Below are positions 1-6,725 of a DNA stretch of 11,790 nucleotides, in pieces. Under the pieces are notes generated by a model. It searched no databases. It was not told the origin of the DNA and saw only the letters and a program-made list of their open reading frames with translations. Source of the stretch: Geminicoccaceae bacterium (lineage in GTDB: Bacteria; Pseudomonadota; Alphaproteobacteria; Geminicoccales; Geminicoccaceae); NCBI GenBank assembly GCA_020446285.1, contig JAGREZ010000513.1:1-11790 (forward strand). The letters are read 5' to 3'. Position numbers and translations under genes: made by a program. The first letter of the stretch is position 1. Every line of letters starts with the position of its first letter.

Positions 1-33
1 TGTCCGATTTTCCGGGGCCAGCTCAATAATCAC
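1..33 (-). CDS. Start of a divergent gene, cut by the window edge (unknown product)
   Basis: On the minus strand a GTG at 33-31 is followed by an open frame to the window edge, reading MIIELAPENRT. A strong Shine-Dalgarno sequence (AGGAGG, complement of about 43-48) lies 9 nt upstream of the GTG. Only 11 codons are visible, too few to name a product. The start call rests mainly on the ribosome binding site. If real, the gene is divergent from the operon beginning at 161 and shares its control region. Confidence 0.4.
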   Translation of the reverse strand, partial: MIIELAPENRT

Positions 34-59
34 CGCCAAAACCCTCCTCTGATTTTCGT

Positions 60-76
60 TGCAGGTTCAACCTGCA
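60..76. promoter_or_regulatory. Perfect 17-bp palindrome in the divergent control region (probable operator)
   Basis: TGCAGGTTCAACCTGCA has two perfect 8-bp arms around a single central C. It lies 27 bp upstream of the presumed minus-strand start and about 85 bp upstream of the SprT-like gene. Palindromes of this size in such a position usually bind a dimeric repressor or activator. No convincing -35/-10 pair could be fixed around it, so which of the two directions it controls is open. The rest of 34-160 shows nothing I can name. Confidence 0.5.
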
Positions 77-160
77 TATTGCCTGTGAATCTTCCAGCAA
101 CAAGATGTCAGACAAGACTCCACACGCCGCACCGCACCGAAACGCTCTCGGTTTGGGGCG

Positions 161-964
161 ATGCTTTCAGATGGTGGGAGTCTCGTTGTGCAGGAGCTGT
201 CGGAACAACTGTCTGTTGCTGATGGAACGGCATTCATCGAGAAAACGAATTCTTTCGTACGATCGAATTCAGAGATCATTCAGCCAACCATCGAAGCCTA
301 CCATGAGTGGCAACAGGCATATGATTTTTTCAATCGCGCGCTTTTCGGTGGCGAGCTGCCGCATTGCCTGATCACGCTGCCGCGCCGCGAAGGTTGCTAC
401 GGCTATTTTCGCGTCGATGCCTTCAACTCGCATGAGCAAGGCATCCGCCACGAAATCGCGATCAATCCGGCGCATATCGAAAGACGCGACATCCGTGAGG
501 TGTTGTCAACCCTGGTACATGAGATGTGCCACCTGTGGCGGCATGATCTCGGCCCGGTAAACCGCAAGGGCGGCAAAGGCAGCAACGGATATCACGATAT
601 CGTCTGGGCCGACGCGATGTCCGCGCTCGGCCTTGAGCCGAGCGACACGGGGCTTCCCGGTGGCAACCGGACCGGGACGCGCATGACTCATTATATCGTG
701 CCGGACGGTCTGTTCGACCGGGCCTGCAATGCCCTGCTCGACAACGGCTTCACGATCTCATGGACGGGTCACACCCCGATCGACTTCGGCGATGGAGCCG
801 AAGGACCAGACGCCAGCGATCCGAACAAAGCCAGGGTTCGGAAGAACGCCAAGGATCGCAAGCGATTCTCCTGTCCGAATTGCAAGCTCAATGCCTGGGC
901 GAAACCGTCGGCGAATCTCGCCTGCGGCGATTGCCATACCCCGATGACGCTCGTCCTTCGCTGA
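161..964 (+). CDS. SprT-like zinc metallopeptidase with C-terminal zinc ribbon
   Basis: 267 aa. The SprT/Spartan signature is clear: a zinc-binding HEMCH helix (H120, E121, H124) in the context LVHEMCHLWRH. A third likely metal ligand, H145, sits in GYHDIVWADAMSALGL, which matches the family's downstream helix. A zinc ribbon follows, C238-x2-C241 and C255-x2-C258. The eukaryotic relative Spartan degrades DNA-protein crosslinks; the role of prokaryotic SprT-like proteins on mobile elements is not settled. It is the first gene of the operon, 41 nt before the next start. ATG161 has a weak ribosome site; GTG188, preceded by GGGAG at 176-180, is an in-frame alternative. The conserved part begins near residue 34, so either start leaves the domain intact. 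No signal peptide is seen, so it is probably cytoplasmic. Confidence 0.85.
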   Translation: MLSDGGSLVVQELSEQLSVADGTAFIEKTNSFVRSNSEIIQPTIEAYHEWQQAYDFFNRALFGGELPHCLITLPRREGCYGYFRVDAFNSHEQGIRHEIAINPAHIERRDIREVLSTLVHEMCHLWRHDLGPVNRKGGKGSNGYHDIVWADAMSALGLEPSDTGLPGGNRTGTRMTHYIVPDGLFDRACNALLDNGFTISWTGHTPIDFGDGAEGPDASDPNKARVRKNAKDRKRFSCPNCKLNAWAKPSANLACGDCHTPMTLVLR

Positions 965-1005
965 CAAAGAGCGGTCATCCATCACGACCGAATGGAGAGA
1001 ACATC

Positions 1006-2235
1006 GTGAGAGATCATTCTGAATCCCAACCCCTGCTCAAGCGTTTGAAGCGAACCCGCGTGGTGCCGCTGGCGACGACGGCGACGTCGGTGCTGGCTCT
1101 GGCATCGGGGGCGATGCTGGCATTCGCCATGCCCGAGATCATCGGCGATCAGAGCTGGACCGATCTGATCAAGGCGGCGGTGATTGCCGCTGCCGCGACC
1201 GTGACGACGTTTGTCGTGACGCGCCTTGCTGTCGAAAAAGGCGCGCCGCAGGCAGCCATCGGCATGCGCGGTGCCGCCGCTGTCAGTGTCGCGTCGATCG
1301 CGGTCATCGGTTTCGGGCTGTTCACGGCAACCTATGCCGGTCTGACGATGCGCGAGACGGAGCAATTGCGTCTTCAGGATTATGGCCGCGAGATTGCCGC
1401 CTACATCGATGAACGTGCGCTCGGTGCCGCCGAGGCGGGACGCGTCGTTCCGGTTCTGGATGCCATAGTCGATGATCTGGGCGTCAAACAGGAATGCGAG
1501 GCCGTCAACAGTTGCCTTTCCGGACGCGGCTTTGGCGGACGCGGGGCCGTCTGGCGGCTTCTTGGCGAAAAACGTCAGCGTGCGGAAGCTGTTTCCGCGC
1601 AGGTCGATGAAGGCGAGACGGCAAGAACGCGCGCTATCGGGGAACTGAACGCTCTACTCTCGGACTATCAGCGCGTGCTGACAGCTACCGATCTCGATGC
1701 GACGAAGCAGCGCGAGTCTCTGCAATCCATCAATGCCAGGATCGGGCAGGAACTGAGCGCGCTGGATCAGTCGGTGCCGACCGATCTGCTCTCGGCCTAT
1801 GCGTTCGAACTGAGAACGCCGGTCGTCATTGCGGGCGCGCGGGAGACATCGGCCAAACTGACAGGACTGCTCTCCAGCTACGCCGATGGTCTGGATCAAA
1901 CACTTCGCAACGCGGAAATCCGCGACGACAGGCGTCCGTCCTTCCCTGCGAAAGCAGGTGTCGCAAGTACCCTTTCTTATCTCGGGCATTTCCTGCCGAT
2001 CGCCGCGATCGTCGCGGTGGTGGAGCTGGTCTTCCCCATCTCGCTCTGGCTCTACACGCTCTTTGCCTTGCAGGCGCGTGTCGCCCGCGACGATCCGGAT
2101 GGGGATGACGACACACTGAGTCCGGACAGTTTTTCCGGTCTGGTTTCCATGAAGCCGATCGTCGACGAGGCCTCTGTTCAGGCCAAGCCCGAGGGTCGTG
2201 GCCGCCGCGCCAAATCCGGCAGGGAGGCGGTGTAA
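1006..2235 (+). CDS. Multi-span membrane protein with large central helical domain (unknown function)
   Basis: 409 aa from GTG1006, chosen because GGAGA lies just upstream and because the frame before it overlaps the SprT-like gene and looks like read-through. Three hydrophobic segments lie near the N-terminus (about residues 20-43, 57-74 and 90-112). A long Gln/Glu/Arg-rich, probably helical or coiled-coil region follows (about 113-320) with two cysteines in a short stretch (QECEAVNSC). A long hydrophobic segment follows at about 325-355, and then an acidic/basic tail ending in Arg/Lys. I do not recognise the family. Its place before the coupling-ATPase genes, and the TAATG overlap with the next gene, suggest an inner-membrane part of the same envelope assembly; that is inference. 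Confidence 0.8.
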   Translation: MRDHSESQPLLKRLKRTRVVPLATTATSVLALASGAMLAFAMPEIIGDQSWTDLIKAAVIAAAATVTTFVVTRLAVEKGAPQAAIGMRGAAAVSVASIAVIGFGLFTATYAGLTMRETEQLRLQDYGREIAAYIDERALGAAEAGRVVPVLDAIVDDLGVKQECEAVNSCLSGRGFGGRGAVWRLLGEKRQRAEAVSAQVDEGETARTRAIGELNALLSDYQRVLTATDLDATKQRESLQSINARIGQELSALDQSVPTDLLSAYAFELRTPVVIAGARETSAKLTGLLSSYADGLDQTLRNAEIRDDRRPSFPAKAGVASTLSYLGHFLPIAAIVAVVELVFPISLWLYTLFALQARVARDDPDGDDDTLSPDSFSGLVSMKPIVDEASVQAKPEGRGRRAKSGREAV

Positions 2236-2771
2236 TGGCTGTCGATATCAGTGGCGTCGGTGTCAGCGGCGGTGTCGCTCTGGCCCTGGCTCTTTATGCA
2301 GGCGTGTCGGTCTTCGGCACAGGCCCGCTCATCGGTGAGCGGACGATTGAAAAGGCCGGGTGGGATGAGAACTGCCGATCGCAGATCGTGGCATCGGTCG
2401 AGCGGACGCGCGAACCGCCGAAGATCATTCCGCGCACGGACTGCCGTTCGATGCTGGGCGCCTTCATGCCGGAACTCGGTCGGCTTTGCGATCAGTATGG
2501 CAATCCGGACCTGTCGATGGGTGCGGGCGATGTCCTGCGGGAAAAGGAACGCCAGCTGCGCGAGGCGGAAGAGCGGCGGATCGCGGATGCCGCCGCCAAC
2601 AGCGGCTCACGGTGCGCTTGTGCGGCTGCAGTGTTCCTCGAAGAGCAACGCATTCCGCTCGCACTCTACGCCGGATCGGCGCGCCTGATCACCCCGGCAC
2701 CGATCAGGAATCTCCGCTCCGAACTGTCGGCGGCACTGAACGCGCCGCAATGCACATCCAAAATCCAATAA
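2235..2771 (+). CDS. Cys-rich membrane-anchored or exported protein (unknown function)
   Basis: 178 aa; its ATG overlaps the previous stop (TAATG), implying coupled translation. Residues 8-28 are hydrophobic (a signal anchor or uncleaved signal). The rest is soluble and contains six cysteines (47, 70, 85, 127, 129, 173), an even number that fits disulfide bonding in the periplasm. A charged helical stretch (about 100-120, Glu/Arg-rich) separates the two cysteine groups. No family recognised. The context, membrane proteins and a VirD4-like ATPase downstream, suggests a periplasmic part of a transfer-related complex, but nothing in the sequence proves this. Confidence 0.78.
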   Translation: MAVDISGVGVSGGVALALALYAGVSVFGTGPLIGERTIEKAGWDENCRSQIVASVERTREPPKIIPRTDCRSMLGAFMPELGRLCDQYGNPDLSMGAGDVLREKERQLREAEERRIADAAANSGSRCACAAAVFLEEQRIPLALYAGSARLITPAPIRNLRSELSAALNAPQCTSKIQ

Positions 2772-2784
2772 GGGAGTCCGTTCG

Positions 2785-3159
2785 ATGATCTACGGTCAGG
2801 TTCACATCGACGAGCAGGCGGTCAGCACGCACCGCGACAGCTACATGCTCGACCAGCTCTCGGTCGTGTCGACGCGAAGGCCGCTGCTTCCGGCGGCGAT
2901 GATCTCAACACTGGGCACGTCGAGCGTCGCCTACAATTTTCAGGACCTGCTCCATCCGGATGAGATCAGGTTCATCATCGGCGTCGGTATCGCCGCACTT
3001 CTCGGCGGCTTCTTCATCGGGCAACTCAAGCTCCTGAGCCGCGATCTGCGCGGCAGTGAACTGACGAGCGTGATCTGGGGTACCTACGGGCATCTCAACC
3101 GCATCCGCCGCGAGATCGTCGCGGCGAAGCGGCGTTCGATGGCGGGCGGCAGGTCATGA
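2785..3159 (+). CDS. Small single-span membrane protein (unknown function)
   Basis: 124 aa. AGGGAG lies about 8 nt before ATG2785, 13 nt after the previous stop. The first 60 residues are polar (YGQVHIDEQAVSTHRDSYML). A hydrophobic segment at about 63-80 follows, then a basic cytoplasm-like tail rich in Arg/Lys, so by the positive-inside rule the N-terminal part should be outside unless it forms a small cytoplasmic domain with a re-entrant helix. The N-terminal half loosely recalls small bacterial membrane PH-like domains (the DUF6232 type), but I would not assign it. The gene overlaps the next one at ATGA (3156-3159). Confidence 0.75.
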   Translation: MIYGQVHIDEQAVSTHRDSYMLDQLSVVSTRRPLLPAAMISTLGTSSVAYNFQDLLHPDEIRFIIGVGIAALLGGFFIGQLKLLSRDLRGSELTSVIWGTYGHLNRIRREIVAAKRRSMAGGRS

Positions 3160-3476
3160 AACATCCGGTTCAGGCCGCCCGCACACCGCGAAGTGCGATC
3201 TTTCTGATCAATCTTCGCTTCCTGTGGGCGCTGATCTGCGGTGCGGTCGCCTGGCTCTACTGGCCGTCCGATCCGCGCTGGTGGCAGTTCGGCATATTGA
3301 GCGCGATCATGGCACTGGCATCGCTGGCGATCCTGATCGGGGCCTTGCGCATGATGTTCAGGGTTTATGCCCGTGACCGCGAGATCGCCGCGATCCTGGC
3401 GCAAGGCCGCACCGCGCATTCATCCGAGCTTGTCGGCAGCGATGCCCTCAAGCGGGCGGGCATGACCGATGACTGA
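3156..3476 (+). CDS. Two-TM small protein, probable detached N-terminal anchor of the coupling protein
   Basis: 106 aa with two hydrophobic segments (about residues 15-36 and 46-66) joined by a short WPSDPRWW loop, followed by a cytoplasmic stretch ending HSSELVGSDALKRAGM. VirD4/TraG coupling proteins begin with two TM helices and a short periplasmic loop, and then a short motif of the type 'GSARFA...L..AGL' just before the nucleotide-binding domain. This protein reproduces that order and stops where the next gene, an ATPase lacking any TM segment, begins. The genes overlap by 8 nt (3469-3476) in different frames. I infer a split T4CP; the alternative is an unrelated small membrane protein. 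The start overlaps the previous stop at ATGA. Confidence 0.75.
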   Translation: MKHPVQAARTPRSAIFLINLRFLWALICGAVAWLYWPSDPRWWQFGILSAIMALASLAILIGALRMMFRVYARDREIAAILAQGRTAHSSELVGSDALKRAGMTDD

Positions 3477-4866
3477 TCTGAACAAGTCGGCGGCTCGCCG
3501 GATCATCGGTATTGGCTTCGACAACAAGCCGATCTTCGCGCCCAAGCCTTCGCATTCCTTGTTGATGGCCGCCGCAGGAAGTCGCAAGACGACCTGCGGT
3601 GCGATGCCCTCGCTCATGTCATTGATTGAAGATCGAAGTCGCGCTGTCATTGTCAACGATGGCAAGGACGGCGAGGTCGCCGCGCAGTGTGCCGATACAT
3701 GTCATGCTCATGGCCGCAAGGTTGCGATCGTCGATGACGGTCGCGTTCTCGGTCGTGACAATCCCTACAGGGTCTCGCTCACGCCTTTCGGCGGCGTGAT
3801 CTCGGCGCATGATGCCGACAAGGGTGAGTTGGTATTTGCCACGGAAAACGCCAACCACGCGCTGATCGCCGAACCGCCAAACGATGCCCGCAATCAATAC
3901 TGGCGGGACGAACCGCGAAGCTACATCGAGTTCGCACTGCGTGCCCTGCTCAAGCGCGGAACGCATCTGGCGATACCGGGCGGCGTCTGGTCACTTCTCG
4001 CCAGTCCAACTACATTTTTGAACGCCGCGCGCATCGAGGCGGAAGATGGCGATGAGACACTGGCAGCACTCGGCAGTCACATCCTCGATGCGGCAGCCAA
4101 CAACAAGGAGCATTTCAGCCAGCATCGCGGCGCGGCGCTTCGCGCACTTCGCATCTACAGTGCCGGTAGCTGGCTTCACACCGCCGGAGTCGATGCTGAG
4201 ATTTCACACGCCGAACTGATCCGGCAGAAATACGTCATCTTCATCGTCGGCCCCCAGCGGCATATGGGCAGGCTCGGCCCGCACTATGCCCTGCATCTGC
4301 AATCCTTCGTCGAAGCCCTGCTCTCGGGCGAGGCCGGGCCGGTGGATTTTATTCTTGACGAATTCACCAATGCGCCCTTGCAGGCCTTGGTGGCGGCACT
4401 GACGACAATGCGCGGATATGGTGGCAACTGCCACATGATCGCCCAGTCGCGTTCGGAAATACAGCGCAAGTACGGTGAAAAAGAAACCGCGACAATCGAG
4501 GAGAACGCGGTCGTCAAGCAATGGTTCGGTTTTTCCTCGTTCGAGGAAGCCGAGCGCGTCAGCCGGGCCATGGGCGAAGGCCGCGTCGTGCAGCACGGGC
4601 TCGGTTATAACAGCGGCCAGCTCGATTATTCGGGCAATCTCTCGACCAGCAAGGAACGCCTGTTCACCGCCGAACAACTGATGCGGCTACCGGTCGACGA
4701 GCAGATCATCCATGTCAAGGATGTCGGCTTCATTCACTGCAGGAAGATCGGCCAGAACCAGATCGCACCCTATTGTCATGAGCTGGCGGACAATCCGCTC
4801 GAAGGCGGTCGATTGCCTGCTGATCCGCTCATAACACTCGGGTCGCGCAAGGGGACGCGATCATGA
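3469..4866 (+). CDS. VirD4/TraG-like type IV coupling ATPase, soluble form
   Basis: 465 aa, shorter than the roughly 600-700 aa usual for VirD4/TraG, and with no N-terminal TM segments. A P-loop-like site lies almost at the N-terminus (AAAGSRKTT, Lys40), in which the Gly before the Lys of canonical GxGK[ST] is Arg39. Walker B is VDFILDEF (D297, E298), followed by the TMRGYGGNCHMIAQSRSE region typical of coupling proteins, where a conserved Gln senses nucleotide. The C-terminal part keeps the family's FSSFEEAERVSRAMGE and LMRLP..EQIIHVKD blocks. Coupling proteins are hexameric ATPases that bring the relaxase-DNA complex to the type IV channel. The gene overlaps the upstream two-TM gene by 8 nt and the downstream gene by ATGA. 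No frameshift or internal stop is seen. Confidence 0.88.
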   Translation: MTDLNKSAARRIIGIGFDNKPIFAPKPSHSLLMAAAGSRKTTCGAMPSLMSLIEDRSRAVIVNDGKDGEVAAQCADTCHAHGRKVAIVDDGRVLGRDNPYRVSLTPFGGVISAHDADKGELVFATENANHALIAEPPNDARNQYWRDEPRSYIEFALRALLKRGTHLAIPGGVWSLLASPTTFLNAARIEAEDGDETLAALGSHILDAAANNKEHFSQHRGAALRALRIYSAGSWLHTAGVDAEISHAELIRQKYVIFIVGPQRHMGRLGPHYALHLQSFVEALLSGEAGPVDFILDEFTNAPLQALVAALTTMRGYGGNCHMIAQSRSEIQRKYGEKETATIEENAVVKQWFGFSSFEEAERVSRAMGEGRVVQHGLGYNSGQLDYSGNLSTSKERLFTAEQLMRLPVDEQIIHVKDVGFIHCRKIGQNQIAPYCHELADNPLEGGRLPADPLITLGSRKGTRS

Positions 4867-5129
4867 AGCCGCGTCTGTTTCGCCTGAGCTACTTCATCTG
4901 GCTGATCGTGCCCGCCGGGCTTTACGCCGCGTATCTGACCTACGGCCTGCCGCATGGACGGTTCTCCTACGTCTGGATCGATCAGGGGCACGGTCTCGAT
5001 CCCTTCGCGGATCGTTACTACACGCACTGCCGCTACATCGGCCCCTATGGCAGCTTCGATGTCTATCCGCGCGACGGGCAATGCGCCTGGATACGCTTCT
5101 ACTTCGCACCGGATGCCGTCGATGAATGA
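4863..5129 (+). CDS. Small membrane-anchored protein with one cysteine pair
   Basis: 88 aa, beginning within the stop of the coupling ATPase (ATGA, 4863-4866). One hydrophobic segment (about residues 9-27) is preceded by Lys/Arg, giving an N-in orientation with a roughly 60-residue aromatic-rich periplasmic part. That part holds two cysteines (C56 and C74), likely a single disulfide, around a YIGPYGSFDVYPRDGQC motif. The family is not recognised. Tight linkage to the coupling ATPase suggests a partner in the same complex. Confidence 0.72.
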   Translation: MKPRLFRLSYFIWLIVPAGLYAAYLTYGLPHGRFSYVWIDQGHGLDPFADRYYTHCRYIGPYGSFDVYPRDGQCAWIRFYFAPDAVDE

Positions 5130-5144
5130 CAGCGGGAGGCCGTC

Positions 5145-5618
5145 ATGAGCAGCCTGGCCGAAGAGGTGCGCCGCACCTTCGAACTGGCCTCGCTGCGGCA
5201 GGAGGCATCGGCCAGATACACCGCCGATGAATGGCAATCCTATCAGGAGATCAGGCGCGACCATGCCGTTGCCCGCCGTGATCTGGAGCAGGCATACGAG
5301 CGCGACTATCCGGCGAGATTTGCAAAGGCGCGGCAGAAGCTGATCGATGAGGCCGGATCGAAACCGCTGGACTTCATCCCGAGATGGCTCGGACGCGACC
5401 GCTTCGACAAATCCGCCATCGACCGTCAGGCGCGCATGGCCGTTCTCAAGGCCCATCGTGACGATGTGGCGGTGATCGACAAATCCGAACTGAACGCCCT
5501 CGGCGAGATCAAAAGAACCGCCGAAGAGCGTCAGGCCCTGCACCAGAAACCCACCCGTGATTTTCAGGAGGCGACCGACCGGCGCAACGGCCCCGATCGC
5601 CGCATCCGTCAACGTTAG
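5145..5618 (+). CDS. Charged helical protein (unknown; possibly relaxase-related)
   Basis: 157 aa, with GGGAGG 6 nt upstream of ATG5145 and no membrane segment or cysteine. It is rich in Arg, Glu, Asp and Ala and mostly predicted helical by eye: an RQEASARYTADEWQSYQEIRRDHAVARRDLEQAYERDY-like amphipathic part in the first third, and a DFQEATDRRN..DRRIRQR-like basic tail. Such charged C-terminal stretches occur in alphaproteobacterial relaxases, so it may be a detached accessory region of one, but I see no HUH or catalytic Tyr motif. It is probably cytoplasmic and may bind nucleic acid or protein. The TAG stop overlaps the ribosome site of the next gene. Confidence 0.72.
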   Translation: MSSLAEEVRRTFELASLRQEASARYTADEWQSYQEIRRDHAVARRDLEQAYERDYPARFAKARQKLIDEAGSKPLDFIPRWLGRDRFDKSAIDRQARMAVLKAHRDDVAVIDKSELNALGEIKRTAEERQALHQKPTRDFQEATDRRNGPDRRIRQR

Positions 5619-5629
5619 GAGACGAGACC

Positions 5630-6238
5630 ATGACCACGACCGACCATGACAGCTTCGAGAAGAACCGCCATGAAGCCCGCCAGAGCTTCACCGGCAAATC
5701 GCTCACCGACGGCCAGTTCGAGGAGAGCTGGGCACTGGCCGGAGTGATGGAGCGCGGCATCAAAACAAACGGCACCTTCCATGAGAAGCTGACCGATTAT
5801 GCCCATGCCTTCGCCCGCTCGGAAAAATTCGATGCGATCAAGGGCGAGACCATCATCCGCGACATCTTCAAGGCTCGCTATGGCGAGACGATGAACCGAA
5901 TGCGCGAAGGCCTGATGAAACGCGAGGCCGAAGTCAGGGAGAGCGGGCACAATCTCGCCTTCAACCACGCCCGCAATGTCGAACATCTCATCCAGAACGG
6001 CGAGACCATGCCGTTCTACAAGGCCTATGACCGGGAATCGGCGGAATTCGCGCAAACACTCGGCATCACCCAGGCCGGAGCCAAGTCGATGATGCAGGAA
6101 GCCTATCGCGCGGTGGAGAAGCGCGAACTCTACGATGTCGGCAAGGCACTGGAGGACAAGTTCCATCGCCCGAGGATGGAAGCGGAAAAGGCCGCGCGCG
6201 AGGCCGCCCGCGACCGCAGCCGAACCCGCAGCCGATAA
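5630..6238 (+). CDS. Charged soluble protein of unknown function
   Basis: 202 aa. TAGGAG, overlapping the previous stop, is a good ribosome site for ATG5630. No TM segment, cysteine or signal peptide is seen. The sequence is rich in Glu, Arg, Lys, Met and Ala, likely all-helical, with a basic tail (EKAAREAARDRSRTRSR). I have an impression of similar proteins in conjugative elements of Rhizobiales-type genomes but know no function. It is the last gene of the operon; the next gene has its own promoter. The basic tail is compatible with DNA binding; nothing more can be said. Confidence 0.72.
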   Translation: MTTTDHDSFEKNRHEARQSFTGKSLTDGQFEESWALAGVMERGIKTNGTFHEKLTDYAHAFARSEKFDAIKGETIIRDIFKARYGETMNRMREGLMKREAEVRESGHNLAFNHARNVEHLIQNGETMPFYKAYDRESAEFAQTLGITQAGAKSMMQEAYRAVEKRELYDVGKALEDKFHRPRMEAEKAAREAARDRSRTRSR

Positions 6239-6275
6239 GCGTCCGGGGATGTGACATGGAAAAAGTCAAAGACTC

Positions 6276-6312
6276 TTGTTGCAAATATAGGAATGCTATC
6301 TTATATTTGTTC
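6276..6312 (+). promoter_or_regulatory. Promoter with embedded operator for the 117-aa gene and recombinase
   Basis: TTGCAA at 6279-6284 and TATATT at 6302-6307 are 17 bp apart, matching sigma-70-type -35/-10 elements. An inverted repeat (CAAATATAGG at 6282-6291 and CTTATATTTG at 6300-6309, 9 of 10 positions pairing, 8-nt spacer) runs from inside the -35 through the -10. A protein bound there would compete with RNA polymerase, so repression of the integration module is likely. This AT-rich stretch stands out against the GC-rich neighbours. The rest of 6313-6371 is a purine-rich leader ending in AAGGGAG before ATG6372. Confidence 0.6.
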
Positions 6313-6371
6313 TGGTTATGTTCCTTTGAGGGGAGCGGAAGGAAGAACGAGACACAAGGGAGCGAGAGACC

Positions 6372-6725
6372 ATGAAAGCGAAAGACGAAACACCGGACAA
6401 GATAGAACAGCCGCCATCGGGCGAAACCGGCCCGCCGGGTCTGTCCATCGACTGGGAGCTGTACGGCACCTATCTCGAAGACAGCGATCTCACCGACGAA
6501 GAGAAGATCGAGTTTATCAGAACGCTCTGGTCGATCATGGTGAGCTTCGTCGATCTGGGCTTTCGCATCCATGCGCTCGATCATGTCTGTGAACAAAACG
6601 ACGAGATCGGTGATTTTATCGCCAGCGAGAATCGGGGCATGATAGACTGTTCCCATCAATCACAACAAGAACCAGCCACCGGCAAGGCGCATGCGCTGTT
6701 GCCGGACGAAAGGAGGCACAATTGA
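6372..6725 (+). CDS. Small acidic protein coupled to the serine recombinase
   Basis: 117 aa, acidic (many Glu/Asp) with a central LYGTYLEDSDLTDEEKIEF segment and a hydrophobic WSIMVSFVDLGFRIHALDH stretch that is probably an amphipathic helix. I recall proteins of this type directly upstream of recombinases in alphaproteobacterial elements, always unnamed; treat this as memory, not a search result. Its stop (TGA 6723-6725) overlaps the TTG start of the recombinase (TTGA), so the two are translationally coupled. Possible roles are recombinase partner, directionality factor or autorepressor. No helix-turn-helix is obvious. Confidence 0.75.
   Translation: MKAKDETPDKIEQPPSGETGPPGLSIDWELYGTYLEDSDLTDEEKIEFIRTLWSIMVSFVDLGFRIHALDHVCEQNDEIGDFIASENRGMIDCSHQSQQEPATGKAHALLPDERRHN

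Noticed and set aside
1..160. Left attachment site at the window start
   Set aside because: No sequence matching the tRNA-Ala 3' half is present; the region looks like a divergent control region.
760..1005. Upstream extension of the 409-aa membrane protein to ATG760
   Set aside because: It would overlap about 200 nt of the SprT-like gene including its zinc ribbon; GTG1006 has a good ribosome site and starts just before the first TM segment.
4776..5612. Minus-strand 278-aa open frame
   Set aside because: Antisense to three plus-strand genes with ribosome sites and coupled starts; no recognisable domain.
6654..6725. Frameshifted extension between the 117-aa protein and the recombinase
   Set aside because: Both genes have complete ends, and the recombinase has a strong ribosome site and a full resolvase N-terminus; the TTGA overlap is normal coupling.
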